From Linum tenue (Eukaryota > Streptophyta > Magnoliopsida > Malpighiales > Linaceae), in NCBI GenBank assembly GCA_946122785.1, contig CAMGYJ010000011.1:4154001-4218000 (forward strand): a stretch of 64,000 nt of DNA, written 5' to 3'. Below the pieces are notes generated by a model that saw nothing but the letters and a program-made list of their open reading frames with translations, was not told the origin of the DNA and ran no database searches. Below are positions 27,601 to 37,586 of the stretch, in pieces (positions within the stretch are counted from its first letter, which is position 1; each line of letters begins with the position of its first letter). Both the position numbers and the translations under genes were made by a program.

Positions 27601-28042
27601 ACATCTCTGGAGATATCATTGCTGCTAAAGCGACTCGTTATACAGCCTGCAGTGTCCCATATGTTCTTGAAGCTCTGGCCTTACGTGATTGTCTGGTGCA
27701 TTGTACTCAGGCTCAACTTCGGAATATCCACATTCAAGGTGATGCTAAAGTTATTCTTGACAAATGTCATGCTGGAGACACCTGCAATTCTAAGATAGGG
27801 ATTTTACTTCAGGAAATTGTATTGCTTCTTCAAGTTCTTTCCTCGGTATCCCTCCAATTTGTTGGAAGATTGAACAACAGAGTAGCTCATTCGGTAGCAA
27901 AACATGCTCTGGGTTTGTCGCCTCGTTTGTTAGCGAGGTTCGACTATGTTGCTTAGTTACGTAGTAGATAGGTTTCTTGTATCTGTGAACTTTGTTCGCC
28001 CTCTTTTTCAGAGGAATCTATTGGCAAAAAAAAAAAAAAAAA
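24677..28042 (+). mobile_element. 5'-truncated L1-type LINE with target-site duplication
   Basis: A 16-bp direct repeat ACTAAACTGATAATTA flanks the element (24661-24676 and 28043-28058). The 3' end is a poly(A) run of about 17. The body encodes, in order, the end of the linker region, reverse transcriptase, a zf-RVT zinc knuckle domain and an RNase H domain. The apurinic endonuclease is missing, so the copy was truncated at the 5' end on insertion. It is about 3.4 kb long. Confidence 0.95.
24680..27956 (+). pseudogene. Broken LINE reverse transcriptase / RNase H polyprotein
   Basis: The reading frame is continuous in sense but broken by stops at about 24856, 25385, 25646, 26402 and 27395 and by a frameshift near 25290. 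The RT active site FADD lies at about 25932 (LLFADDSFLF), with GLRQGDPLSPLLF just before. The zf-RVT block has PICPVCGRKEETIEHLFFHC at about 27147. The RNase H tail is recognisable by FVGRLNNRVAHSVAKHA. Several stops look like TGG to TAG or TGA changes, as expected from cytosine methylation and deamination. It cannot make a functional protein. Confidence 0.93.
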
Positions 28043-28058
28043 ACTAAACTGATAATTA

Positions 28059-30115
28059 GGTATTAACCAGTTTTTTTTTTTATAATTAGGATGGAAAGAG
28101 AGTAGTTAATTCATGGTTTGACATCCATTTGAAAATAATTTGAGTCGTAGTGGGTCATTCATCGGTGAATCTTATATTCCCACTTGTTTGAGTAGGTGGT
28201 GGATTAGTTGTGGATCACCCGAATAAATCCGCATCTCACTTCCACATGACAAAAATTTATGTCTTGTTTATTTTATTGGATAGTCACCATATTTCATTAC
28301 CACATCGTATACTGCTCATCGACTATTAAAGGCGAGAAACAACCAGTATTTCCTAACTGCTACTATTGTTTACTATATTGTCTAATTTTCGTTAGATATT
28401 GAGATATAAATTAGAAACTATTAATTGTATCAAAGCCCCAAAAAAATATAAATTTACACAATTAATTGTTGGAGTAATGAAAGATTCGATACATCATTAA
28501 TAAAGTGAAATCCAAATGCTCGAAGAGCCTTGATATCTTTGGATATTCGGTCAGTAACTCTATTTACCCAGACAATGAACAACTTTTGCATATTACGAGC
28601 AAGACGACTCCACAGAAGATATTGTGGTAATGATGACAATGAGACGAAACAGATATTTCAATACTTATACCGCTCACGCTAAACACAAATCATATCGGGT
28701 AATACTCAGACGGAGTACCAACCTCTCCAAAGCTTGACTAGCTACCAACCATATATGATATCTCATAACCAAACACATACTCGCCACCTTTTTTTATCAA
28801 TCTCCAAGGATGACTCGACGTGAACACGTTTTTGTCTGCACATGCACAAATGGCTAATTGCTGGCCTCTGTCAAATGTCCATAATCTGCAACGTAAGTGT
28901 TGCTTTTGACAGGGACGATTTATAGCCGCAGCAATCGCAGTCACGAGCGATTTAAAGTGAGATCCAGACTTTGTCGAAAACTACCAGATTTGCTTGTTTG
29001 GTACGGTGATGATGAGAAAACAAGATTTGTTTGCATCTCTGAATCAACACCTTTGATGTTGAAAGAAAGAAGAAATGTTGTCCCAAATTTGATCCATTGT
29101 TCGTCTTTCCATAAACAACTATAAACTTCTTGATTTTGAATTTTCAACCCCATAAGTCATACGTGCCACCTCTTGATCCTTGCTCTCACCAGACAATTTT
29201 TTCCTTGTGTTGTGTTTTTCATAGTCTTTATGATTAGTTTATGACATGTAATGTTCATTCAATATTTGTGTTAACAAACAAACCACTTGATCATAATAAC
29301 TCAAGTTGACGAAAACCGATTTGTGGGTTTTTATAGTTAATTTGCAACTAAACCACTAGACTTGTAGTTTCTCAACAAATTTAAATTGGGGGTCGTCATG
29401 TGGGTTCGAAACCATAAACTTTCTGTTGAAGGCTCAGATACCGTATTAACGAACAAACCACTTGATCCTAAATCCCAATAACTCAAGTTGTTGAAAAAGA
29501 CTTGTTATGGGTTTTATCTCTTATAGTTCGAACTCTGAAATCATATGTGTTTTACACTACTTTCGATTTGAATTTTGATTTATTAATGATGTGGGGAATG
29601 ACTATCCGTGGGTTTCTGAATACAACGGGAATGAGGATAGTCTTATACAAATTTGAACTAAATTACCGAATCAAACCGTTAGTACAAGTGCGAATGTAAA
29701 TATACAAACTTTCCTTTACATAAATGAAATACCACAAAAACCAAATATATGGTAAGACCTATCTTAGTTATAATTTTGTACCTAAATAATCTATTAATTT
29801 GACATGGAAAGTAATAATATGGAAGCAAATTACAAAACATTACTTAACTAGGACTCTAAAGATACATATATAGTATTAAGGATGAACATCATTCTATTCA
29901 ACCGAGAATCAAATGAAATCGAGACAAGATCGAATTAAAATCAAATTAAATTTGAAGACTAAAATTGAACAAAAGTTCATTTGTTTCGACAATTCGACTC
30001 ATCAATTCCAATAGTATAAAAATCAATTCCAATGGTGGCTTTACTTACGAGTCAAAAAGCTTCACAGGTTCTGTAAAAATAAGATTGGCCAGAACCCACC
30101 AACCCTAATAGTAAG
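28059..30115. other. Intergenic DNA between the LINE and the ERF gene
   Basis: It is AT-rich. A direct repeat containing AACAAACCACTTGATC occurs at about 29275 and 29452, followed each time by AACTCAAGTTG. Short ORFs show no known motif. The last 100 bp form the promoter side of the ERF gene. Confidence 0.45.
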
Positions 30116-30130
30116 ATGGAAAGACCACAC

Positions 30131-30138
30131 TATATAGA
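30131..30138 (+). promoter_or_regulatory. TATA box of the first ERF gene
   Basis: TATATAGA is about 250 bp upstream of the chosen ATG at 30380. The C-rich and A-rich leader between them, including an A run near 30340, is consistent with a 5' UTR. Confidence 0.6.
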
Positions 30139-30379
30139 AAGAAAGCCAAAACCCCTTTGGTCTCCATCTCCCCTGTTTTCCTCCTTCCTTCCCTCAATCC
30201 AAAACAATCATATAAATTCCCATAAACAAATCAACCATTCAACAAAAAAATTCCAATCCCACCCTCATTTCCCCCCAATAAATTCAATCCAAGCACTCAA
30301 AATACCAAAAATTCGACGCCTTTCCTTCCCCCCAAGAACAAAAAAAAAAAAAAAATCCTCTGTTTTCCAACTTTCAGCC

Positions 30380-30955
30380 ATGGCGCAGCAGAACGAGCTG
30401 CCTTTCAGCGAGAACGACTCGCAGGACATGGTGATCTACCAGATGATGAGCGAAGCCTCCAGCCGCAGTTCGCACCCGAACTCGCTCCACCATCTCCAGC
30501 CTGTCATCTCCAAGCGCCACTACAGAGGCGTCAGGCGCCGGCCGTGGGGCAAATACGCCGCCGAGATCCGCGACTCGGCCCGCCACGGCGCCAGGGTGTG
30601 GCTCGGCACGTTCGAGACCGCCGAGGAGGCCGCGCTGGCTTACGATCGGGCCGCCTTCCGGATGCGGGGTGCGAAAGCCGTGCTCAATTTCCGGCCGGAG
30701 CTGGCTGCTGCGGCGGCGGAGCCGATGCAGAGGACGATGAATCACCCCGGGAAGAAATCCGGAGCCGCTGCGGCGGCGGCTGTGGGTAATGATGGTGGGA
30801 ACAGTAAGGATGTGAAGCCCGAATTGAGTTGCGACAATGTGTCGATGGGCGCGGCGCAATTGGAGTCGTCGAGCGGCGAAGGAGGCGGAACAGGGGAGGC
30901 TCGAGACAGGGGAGGAGCAGAGGGTTATTTGAAGAGCTTGCTTAGAGCTTGTTGA
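30380..30955 (+). CDS. AP2/ERF transcription factor, 191 aa
   Basis: The intronless ORF starts [20 protein letters not shown]. An upstream in-frame extension to 30116 exists but is low-complexity leader-like sequence after the TATA box, so the ATG at 30380 is preferred. One AP2 domain spans about residues 48-105, beginning [18 protein letters not shown] and containing [20 protein letters not shown]. Ala at domain position 14 and Asp at 19 mark the ERF rather than the DREB branch, so a GCC-box target is expected. The C-terminal half is Ala-rich, then Gly- and Glu-rich, ending YLKSLLRAC. The domain resembles ERF group IX, linked to ethylene and defence, but the group is tentative. Its 3' end is copied twice downstream. 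Confidence 0.92.
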   Translation: MAQQNELPFSENDSQDMVIYQMMSEASSRSSHPNSLHHLQPVISKRHYRGVRRRPWGKYAAEIRDSARHGARVWLGTFETAEEAALAYDRAAFRMRGAKAVLNFRPELAAAAAEPMQRTMNHPGKKSGAAAAAAVGNDGGNSKDVKPELSCDNVSMGAAQLESSSGEGGGTGEARDRGGAEGYLKSLLRAC

Positions 30956-31568
30956 TCTCTCTTAGCTTATACATCAGTTTCACATATCTTGTTGTGTTAA
31001 ATTCAATAGCATACAAACATCATACTTCATTTGGGATATTCTGTCTTCATTTTGCTATCAATTTAGGCTGTGATCTTTTTTATCTTTTGATTGTACATAA
31101 TGATATTTGGTAAGGGTTTTGATTAGAAGCATCTATTTCGACAATGATACGATTTTCGTACGGATCGAATTCAAATTGGATCGAACGTCTTTACTTTAGT
31201 ACGTAACATTTATGTTCGATGTTAGACTAGATAAACGCAAAACAACGGATCGAAACACCATAATATGATGTAAGGGTATGAACGGTTCAAATTGAGGAGA
31301 GAGCAGAGCACTGAATCTAGAAGGTCCAGAAATGGCGAATGTTCTTTATGGTGTTGTCATCAATTGACCCAAGAAAGGGGAAGAAAAGTAATAGCAGGTT
31401 AGGAAGGAATGATTCACTTGGTTAGGTTTCCCAAATCTGCTTGCCAAAACGGTCAAAATCAATCAATTTGGGTTGGCAGTGGAATTTCTCTGGATTTGAC
31501 CCAGAGGACCAGCATTTTGTCCGATCAGTGGCAGAGCAAAAACGTTTCATGGTGGAAACTGAAAAGTG

Positions 31569-31576
31569 TAAAAAAA
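31569..31576 (-). terminator. RNA polymerase III terminator of the tRNA gene
   Basis: A run of seven T on the minus strand lies about 7 bp downstream of the tRNA 3' end. Confidence 0.7.
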
Positions 31577-31582
31577 TAAAAT

Positions 31583-31654
31583 TGCGTCTGCCGGGAGTCG
31601 AACCCGGGTCTATTGCTTGGAAGGCAATTATCCTAACCGTTGGACTACAAACGC
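31583..31654 (-). tRNA. tRNA-Gly (anticodon UCC)
   Basis: The 72-nt minus-strand sequence folds as a cloverleaf. The acceptor stem pairs GCGTTTG with CAGACGC, and the discriminator base is A. The anticodon loop CTTCCAA gives UCC, which reads GGA glycine codons. The T-arm has GGGTTCGACTCCC, the B-box. The D-arm has TAGTCCAACGGTTAGGATA, the A-box. There is no intron. It lies inside the flank that is repeated downstream, but the tRNA itself is present only once. Confidence 0.95.
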
Positions 31655-32299
31655 TTTTGATGATGGTTCTGCAACGTCAATGAATAACTTACTGGTGATT
31701 AATGGGCTTCTGTAATGCACTAAACCCACTTGCCACCAGGAACCCCAGTCAAGCAGCCAGCCATAATCAACAAGGAAAAAGAAATTAGGAGAAGAAGAAC
31801 AAACAGAACAGTCAATATATTTGAATAATTTTCACGCACGTGGTAAGACATATGCATATAACCATATCCAATAAACATAGACCACAACCCTTAAAATGAC
31901 ATTGTTTTTCTTTTTATATAATTAACAACCAAGAGCCTAGCCTGCTCCTCATATTAAACTAACAACAAAATCTGCCTACGTAAATGATGGTGGGTGTTCT
32001 ATCAATCGTTTTAATCACGAGTGCTACAAGATCAACTCCTAAACTAACCCCGTTTAGTATAGTTTTCATCCGGTTGTGTTTTATAAAGGTTGTGCAAACA
32101 GAAAAGCAACGACAACAACAACACAACGCAAATCAACAACCTGTTTATCTCACAAAAATAAAAATCCCTAACACCAAAAACGAAAATAGCAAACATGTTC
32201 ACTACATCGAAAGAAAAGGTATGAACTTTCTTTGAAAGAAAGACTCCACTTCGGACCCCTTTTCCTAGCGGTGGAAATAAACTGCCGCCGGGAAGATTG

Positions 32300-32403
32300 C
32301 AATCCCCATTTCCACAGCTCCACCGACGAGGGTTTCTGGCACAGGTTGTCTTCTTTGAAGCTCAACAAGTTTCGAATCGACGATTCTCCCATCCCCATAA
32401 CCG
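32300..32403 (+). pseudogene. ATG7: Fragment of autophagy gene ATG7, exon 1
   Basis: A short reading frame contains [20 protein letters not shown] and then DSPIPIT. This matches the conserved N-terminal segment of plant ATG7, the E1-like enzyme that activates ATG8 and ATG12. The match stops right after the IT residues at a GTTAGG that could be the original intron donor. Upstream, an ATG7-like LQSPFPQL stretch appears in another frame, so there is at least one indel. Nothing of the catalytic E1 domain is present. It is a relic or captured fragment. The identification rests on memory of the family. Confidence 0.7.
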
Positions 32404-33301
32404 TTAGGCGCCTTGCCGAACTCCCGAAAAATGTGAACGAGCTTAGCGCTTGGACAATGTCGACCTGTGGCGGATCTTCAAGCGGCGCCTGATTCCAGTT
32501 CGAGTTCCTCTCCGGCGGTCGCCACTCAAGCAGCCGCCCTCGTCTCACCTTGCTCTGTTAATGAAATCAAAGGCCCAAAACATAGCATACGCCACTATGC
32601 GGAGAGGATACGGGCGGGATGAGTGGGCAATTGGCGGCGAACATACGGGCAACATGAGTGGGTGATTGGCGGCGACGAGAAGGGAGGGGTGAGTGGAGGA
32701 AATTGGCGGTGAAGAAAAGAGAGCTCGTGGCATGGAGGTTGTACGGGAAGGGAAGAAGCAATATAATAGGATAAAATAAATAAAAAGAATACATTTGCTG
32801 GTCTCGAACCCCAAACCCCGTTTAATGAAATCGGACAAAAAACCCGTGTGCAACATGTTCAAGAATCAGATCCAAAGCAATAAATTGTTGTTTCTCATAT
32901 TTGGGCCCTGTTGCACAACTCTGATTCACAACAGAAAATAAAAACCCAACTAAACACGATTTTTTTTCTTGGTTTCCCAAATTTCTTAAAACACAACAGA
33001 AAACAAAAACAAGCAACAATACTAAACGGTTCATCGCCAACAGAAAACAAAAACACAACAGAAAACAAAAACAAGCAACAAAAATAAGCAACAAAAAAAC
33101 AATAAAATCTCTATAATTTACTCAATTATGTTCTCATCGCCAACACAATTTTGAGTAAATAGTTGTGGTGAGACTTTGATACGTGATTCACACACGAGTA
33201 CCTCTATCAAACTATCTAATCAATTTAAGGTGAAGTAAAAGTAACCACATAACCTGCAGGCAGTCATCTAACTTATGAAGAATAATGGACAATAACAATT
33301 T
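32404..33301. other. Intergenic DNA with AAACAAAAACAAGCAACA repeats
   Basis: The interval includes GC-rich repeats with GGCAATTGGCGGCGA and TGATTGGCGGCGACG near 32627-32680. Direct repeats of ACAGAAAACAAAAACAAGCA occur near 32996 and 33058. It ends with a block shared by the later tandem units. No gene is supported. Confidence 0.5.
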
Positions 33302-34796
33302 GGGCTAATACCACTGGGAAATCCGAACTATTAACTTTGTGTCATTTCTGTCCTAAAGTACTCGATATGACATTTATGTCCTAAACTATTTTTCCGTTAG
33401 AGTTGACTAGCGTTGACCGTTAGTTTTTAACAGAAAGTCTAGTCAGCGCTTATGTGGCATCTGACGTGGAATTTTTATTATTAATTTATAATTATTTTTC
33501 ATATAAGAAAAAAGAGAATTAAAAAATAAAAACAAAAACAGTAAACAAATTGATTTGGGATTCTTTTGGGACACGATTAATGGAAATCGACGGCTTCTCC
33601 GCCGGCGGTGAAAATTTTTGGCAGACCCACACCCCAGCTAGATCCGCGCCGCCTTTCTACCCCCGACTAGATCTGCGCCGCCACTCCCCAGCTCCATCCG
33701 ATTCCCCTCTACGATTCGCTGAAGCTCCATTAGTTTTTGCGAATCTGGATTTGGCGCTTCAGCTCTGGTGAAGCATAGCAAGGTAGGTGAGAGAGCAGTG
33801 GTTTTCGCTCTGAAATAAAAAAAAAATTCCTTTCCCTTCAGCCCAAATTTACTCGCTCTCCCTTCGGCCACCTAATCAGCACCTCGTTCGCAGGAGCCGG
33901 TGCTGTTCCTGACACCTAAATCCTCCTACTTGGATAACGGAGGCACGATCTTGATCCCACATCCTCTCGAATCACACACGAGCTCTCTCCATCTTTTATA
34001 AAGAACCCAATACGCCATCTGAGCTCTCTCAATTTCGGCCCGGGGAAGAAGGCACACGAGCGAGATATCCAAAAAATCGATAGACAGCTAAACAGCTCTG
34101 CAAGTCTGGTTAACGAGGGGATGGGGAGTGGCGTGCTTTGTCGTCTTCATGGTTTCTGGGGTTTGAGCTAGAGGATGGTCGGGGGAGGTGCTGGCGAGAG
34201 GACGAATGAGCAGGTGGATTCTGGGTGGACGGATTCCAATAGACGGCGAGTAGATGGCGAGACTTTTCTTCATCCTCTGCATCCGTCGGCTTCTTCATAG
34301 GGCGTCCTGTCCAGCGGTGGCGCCGATTGGGTTGGGGGGTTTAGTTCATCAAAGGGGAAGAAGAAGAACGAGTTCAGTTCGAAATCAGGCTAGATCCGGG
34401 AGGAAAACGAAACAAGAAAGCGGAAAATGGAAGGGGCAAATTGACGGGATGAAGAGATGAGGATATGTGGCTGAAAATAATTTTAATTGTTAATTTCAAA
34501 TGTTAAAATTTTTATTTTTTATTTTTTATTTTAATGGTTAATTTTAATTTGAAAATAACAACTTGATGTGGCAGCTGACATGGCGCTAACGTGGCTGCCA
34601 CATATGTGCCATGTAATCAACATTCAACATTTTATGGTTGACCGTTTGGCCAACCATTATCTATAACGGTCAACAAAATTGTCAGGACGTAAATGACACA
34701 CAACTATCATACGTCAGGACACAAATGTCATATCGAATACTTTAGGTCACAAATGACACAAAGTTAATAGTTCGGGTTTCCTAGTGGTATTAGCCC
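33302..34796. mobile_element. Non-autonomous Mutator-like element, 1495 bp
   Basis: Long inverted ends start GGGCTAATACCACTGGGAAA on the left and, inverted, GGGCTAATACCACTAGGAAA on the right. They continue through AACTATTAACTTTGTGTCAT. The flanks TAACAATTT (33293-33301) and TAATAATTT (34797-34805) form a 9-bp duplication with one mismatch. The empty site is visible in the second copy at about 44512-44525. The interior around 33580-34450 is GC-rich and exon-like but matches nothing I recognise, so it may be a captured host fragment. Confidence 0.85.
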
Positions 34797-34877
34797 TAAT
34801 AATTTTGTGCTAAGTTACGGAGAAGGTGGTGCTCATTTGGGTTTGAAAAAAGGTTAGAGCTCGTGACACATGGGCAC

Positions 34878-35010
34878 GTCGCAATCGGAGACGTCAAGCA
34901 GCAGTTGAGGCGGGACAGGGGAGGAGGAGAGGTTATTTGAAGAGCTTGCTTAGAGCTTGTTGATTTCTCTTATACATCAGTTTCACATATGTTGTTGTGT
35001 TAAATTCCAG
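34878..35010 (+). pseudogene. First copy of the ERF 3' end
   Basis: The sequence reproduces the last coding codons of the ERF gene, with TATTTGAAGAGCTTGCTTAG and the stop, followed by its 3' UTR start (CATCAGTTTCACATAT). Small deletions upstream disrupt the frame. No AP2 domain is present, so it is a dead gene fragment. Confidence 0.88.
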
Positions 35011-35013
35011 CCA

Positions 35014-35292
35014 AAATACAGTTGTTTATTCACCACTATCAGATTTGTCACAAATATATCCACAACTATCAAAATATACGAAATATCCAAAAATCGGAAG
35101 GTTGTGTGACAAATCTATCCACTTTCGTCTGAAACTATAACGGCGTGTCAGACGGCGTTAAATTAACTAACGGAATGCTGAATCAATGCCATCTCACCTG
35201 CCACATAAGTCAAAAAGCAAACAAAGTTTACAGGTAGATGCCAAATAGGCTAGTTGAATAAAGGCAAAATACAGCTGTATATCCACAACTAT
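35014..35292. repeat. Partial foldback element end
   Basis: This stretch, with CAAAATACAGTTGT and GGAAGGTTGTGTGACAAATC, matches the first arm of the foldback complex at 44728. It stops within the next arm (ATATCCACAACTATC), where the LINE fragment begins. The break is therefore a junction inside a repeat. Confidence 0.8.
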
Positions 35293-36096
35293 CATGCTCA
35301 AAATAGCTTGGAGATTGTTGGCGGAACCGGAGAGTCTATGGGCCAGCATTGTACGGGCAAAGTATCTACGACGCACGGAGGAGGGATGGCAGCCAAGAAC
35401 TCAAGGCCGCCTGTCAAACCTGTGGCGGGGTGTGCTTCGGATCCTCCACCTGCTCCTAGACGCAGTTATGTGGAATATTAAGAGTGGCAAGAACACACGA
35501 TTTTGGACTGATAGGTGGTTACAAGACGGTCCGGTGTTGGCAGACTTGGCGGCTAATCTCCCGCAAGAAGCACTCTCCCTGACGGTAGCTGATCTAGTCC
35601 TCAACGGCGAATTGAACATACCTTACCTTCGTGCTTTTTTGCAGGATGACATCGTCAGCACTATCCAGCTACATCCGGTGCCTCATGAATAAGGGGAGGA
35701 TGTTGCGGTATGGCGGTTTACCCCGAATGGCTGCTTCTCGGTTAAAATGACTTATATGATGAAGGCGGTGGAGGAGAGCCCGGGTGGCTCGCATCCCATG
35801 TGGAAAACGTTGTGGCAAACTCCAGCAACGCAGCGGATTCGTGCCTTCTTTTGGCTTGTAGCTCACCAGCGCCTACTTACTAATTACGAAAGGCAGAGGA
35901 GGCACCTGACGCCAGAGGCGAGCTGTCGCATATGTGGTGGGGATGAGGAGACGACCTTTCTTGTCATTCGAGACTGCCCTTATGCACGAGCTGCTTGGGC
36001 GAAGTTCCTTCAAGAGGAGCCATACGAGTCTTTTTTTCAGGCTGATTTAAACAGGTGGATCCTTCACTATCTGGCTGGACGGAGCATGAGTGTAAC
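35293..36096 (+). pseudogene. LINE fragment, left half (RT end and zf-RVT)
   Basis: The frame begins LKIAWRLLAEPESLWASIVR, typical of the segment after the RT domain of plant L1 elements. It continues through TRFWTDRWLQDGP, a stop at about 35689, and a zf-RVT block with CRICGGDEETTFLVIRDC. The frame is cut at 36096 by the LTR element and resumes at 43605. No target-site duplication was found for this LINE. Its left end coincides with a break inside a foldback repeat. Confidence 0.88.
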
Positions 36097-37435
36097 TGAT
36101 AGACCGATAATTATACATTTTTTCACCCCTATTCTGAAGCCGTTTGTGATGAGGAATCTCGTATTTTAAGCCGATTTCACGCTAGGTTGTGTGTTTTTGT
36201 CATATTTCAGGTCCCGGCGTTGGAATCGAGGCGGAGAAACGAGTTCTGGGTCGAAAGGAGCAAAGTTGGGACGGATAGGGCTAAAGGAGCAAAATACCCG
36301 GTCAGGTGGCCAAATACCCGACCGGGTATTCACCACTTTTGGGCGCCCGAGAAGCAGAGAGGGGCCCGGGCACAGCAGCAAAATCCCCGGTCGGGGATTA
36401 TGGCGATTGACCGGGGATTCTTCCCTTAAGCGAAACGGTGCGCTGCAGAGATACCCGGTCGAAGCCCAAAATACCCGACCGGGTATTTCGACCGGGTATC
36501 GCGACCAGGCAGCTGATTTAAGGAGGAAGAAGGCCAACATTGAAGGGTTCCGAGTTTTTGAGAGAGAAATCGATTCCTAGAGAGAGAAAGCGACGAACCA
36601 GAGTCCCCAAGCGCCATAGATCGATCTTCAACACCATTGGAGCCCGTCTTGAGCTTGGAGAAGTGCGATTAAACGTCCAGGAGCAGGAATCCAACTTCAC
36701 AGTATGATTTCCGCGTCTGAATATGCTTTTGCTTCTTTCTCTATGGAGTAGTTTCCCCATTCATCTGGGTATGGAGAACCCTAGATTTGTATGCTAGGTC
36801 TGATTGTATGAACCCAAGTACAGAGTTTGTGAATTGATTATATTCAATTGAGGTTTGAATGATTGAATGACTTGAATCCTGATCAAATTCCTGTTGTTTC
36901 TGCTTTGACCTAGAATGAGAATATCTGCCTAGGTTGATAGAGTACCCTTAATCGAAGGTGGCGAACTGGTGACTTTAGTCGAGGAGCCAATTCGCTATTC
37001 TGTACCGAAGTTAATTCGGTAGTGGAGGTTTGGTTCATTAGGGCCTCAATCTGTTTACTCCGGTGGAGGTTAGTCGCCCGCTAGAGACTCAGATTGAGAG
37101 GGTCTGGAGACCTTTAGTCGAGACTTCAGGCTAATTGAGAACCTTCCGCAGTATAACTTTCATGAAAACTGAACTTGGTAATTACAATCCGACTTAACTG
37201 CAGTCTAGGGGGAACCATATCCGGGTGACCTCTCTTGACTCGACAACAAACCGTTTACTTGCTTTGTGTTTTGTTGCTTGAGTTTCACTAAAAGTTCACT
37301 GCTAAATAACAAGAATTCACCGAGTAGTCATCACATCTAGGACCCGGGTTGATAATAAAACCCAAACCCGCTATACTACGCTTTAGGAAGTGGTTACACT
37401 TGGCCATTTTCTAGAGTGACAGTAGGAGTGAGTCA
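36097..37435 (+). repeat. 5' LTR
   Basis: This is the left copy of the 1339-bp repeat. It contains a cluster of palindromes based on AATACCCGACCGGGTATT between about 36292 and 36510. Confidence 0.95.
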
Positions 37436-37441
37436 AGTTTT

Positions 37442-37459
37442 TGGCGCCGTTGCCGGGGA
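37442..37459 (+). other. Primer-binding site, tRNA-Asp
   Basis: TGGCGCCGTTGCCGGGGA is the exact complement of the 3' end of plant tRNA-Asp including CCA. It lies 6 nt after the 5' LTR, as in Athila-type elements. Confidence 0.9.
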
Positions 37460-37586
37460 CGGCTAGGTTGTTGAAGAAAAGTGATTTCTGTTACTTTAGC
37501 ATTTTCATTTTTTTTGCATTGAGTTTCTGTTTTTCCCACTTGTGCCTTCACGGGGTTTGCATTGCTTGATTGTGTGCAGATAGTGC

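Noticed and set aside
30374..30859. A 161-aa minus-strand ORF
   Set aside because: It lies antisense to the AP2/ERF gene and reflects the high GC content of the coding strand.
36166..36760. ORFs in the LTR, repeated at 42330-42924
   Set aside because: Both LTRs contain the same overlapping frames on both strands, driven by the palindromes. LTRs of this type are not coding.
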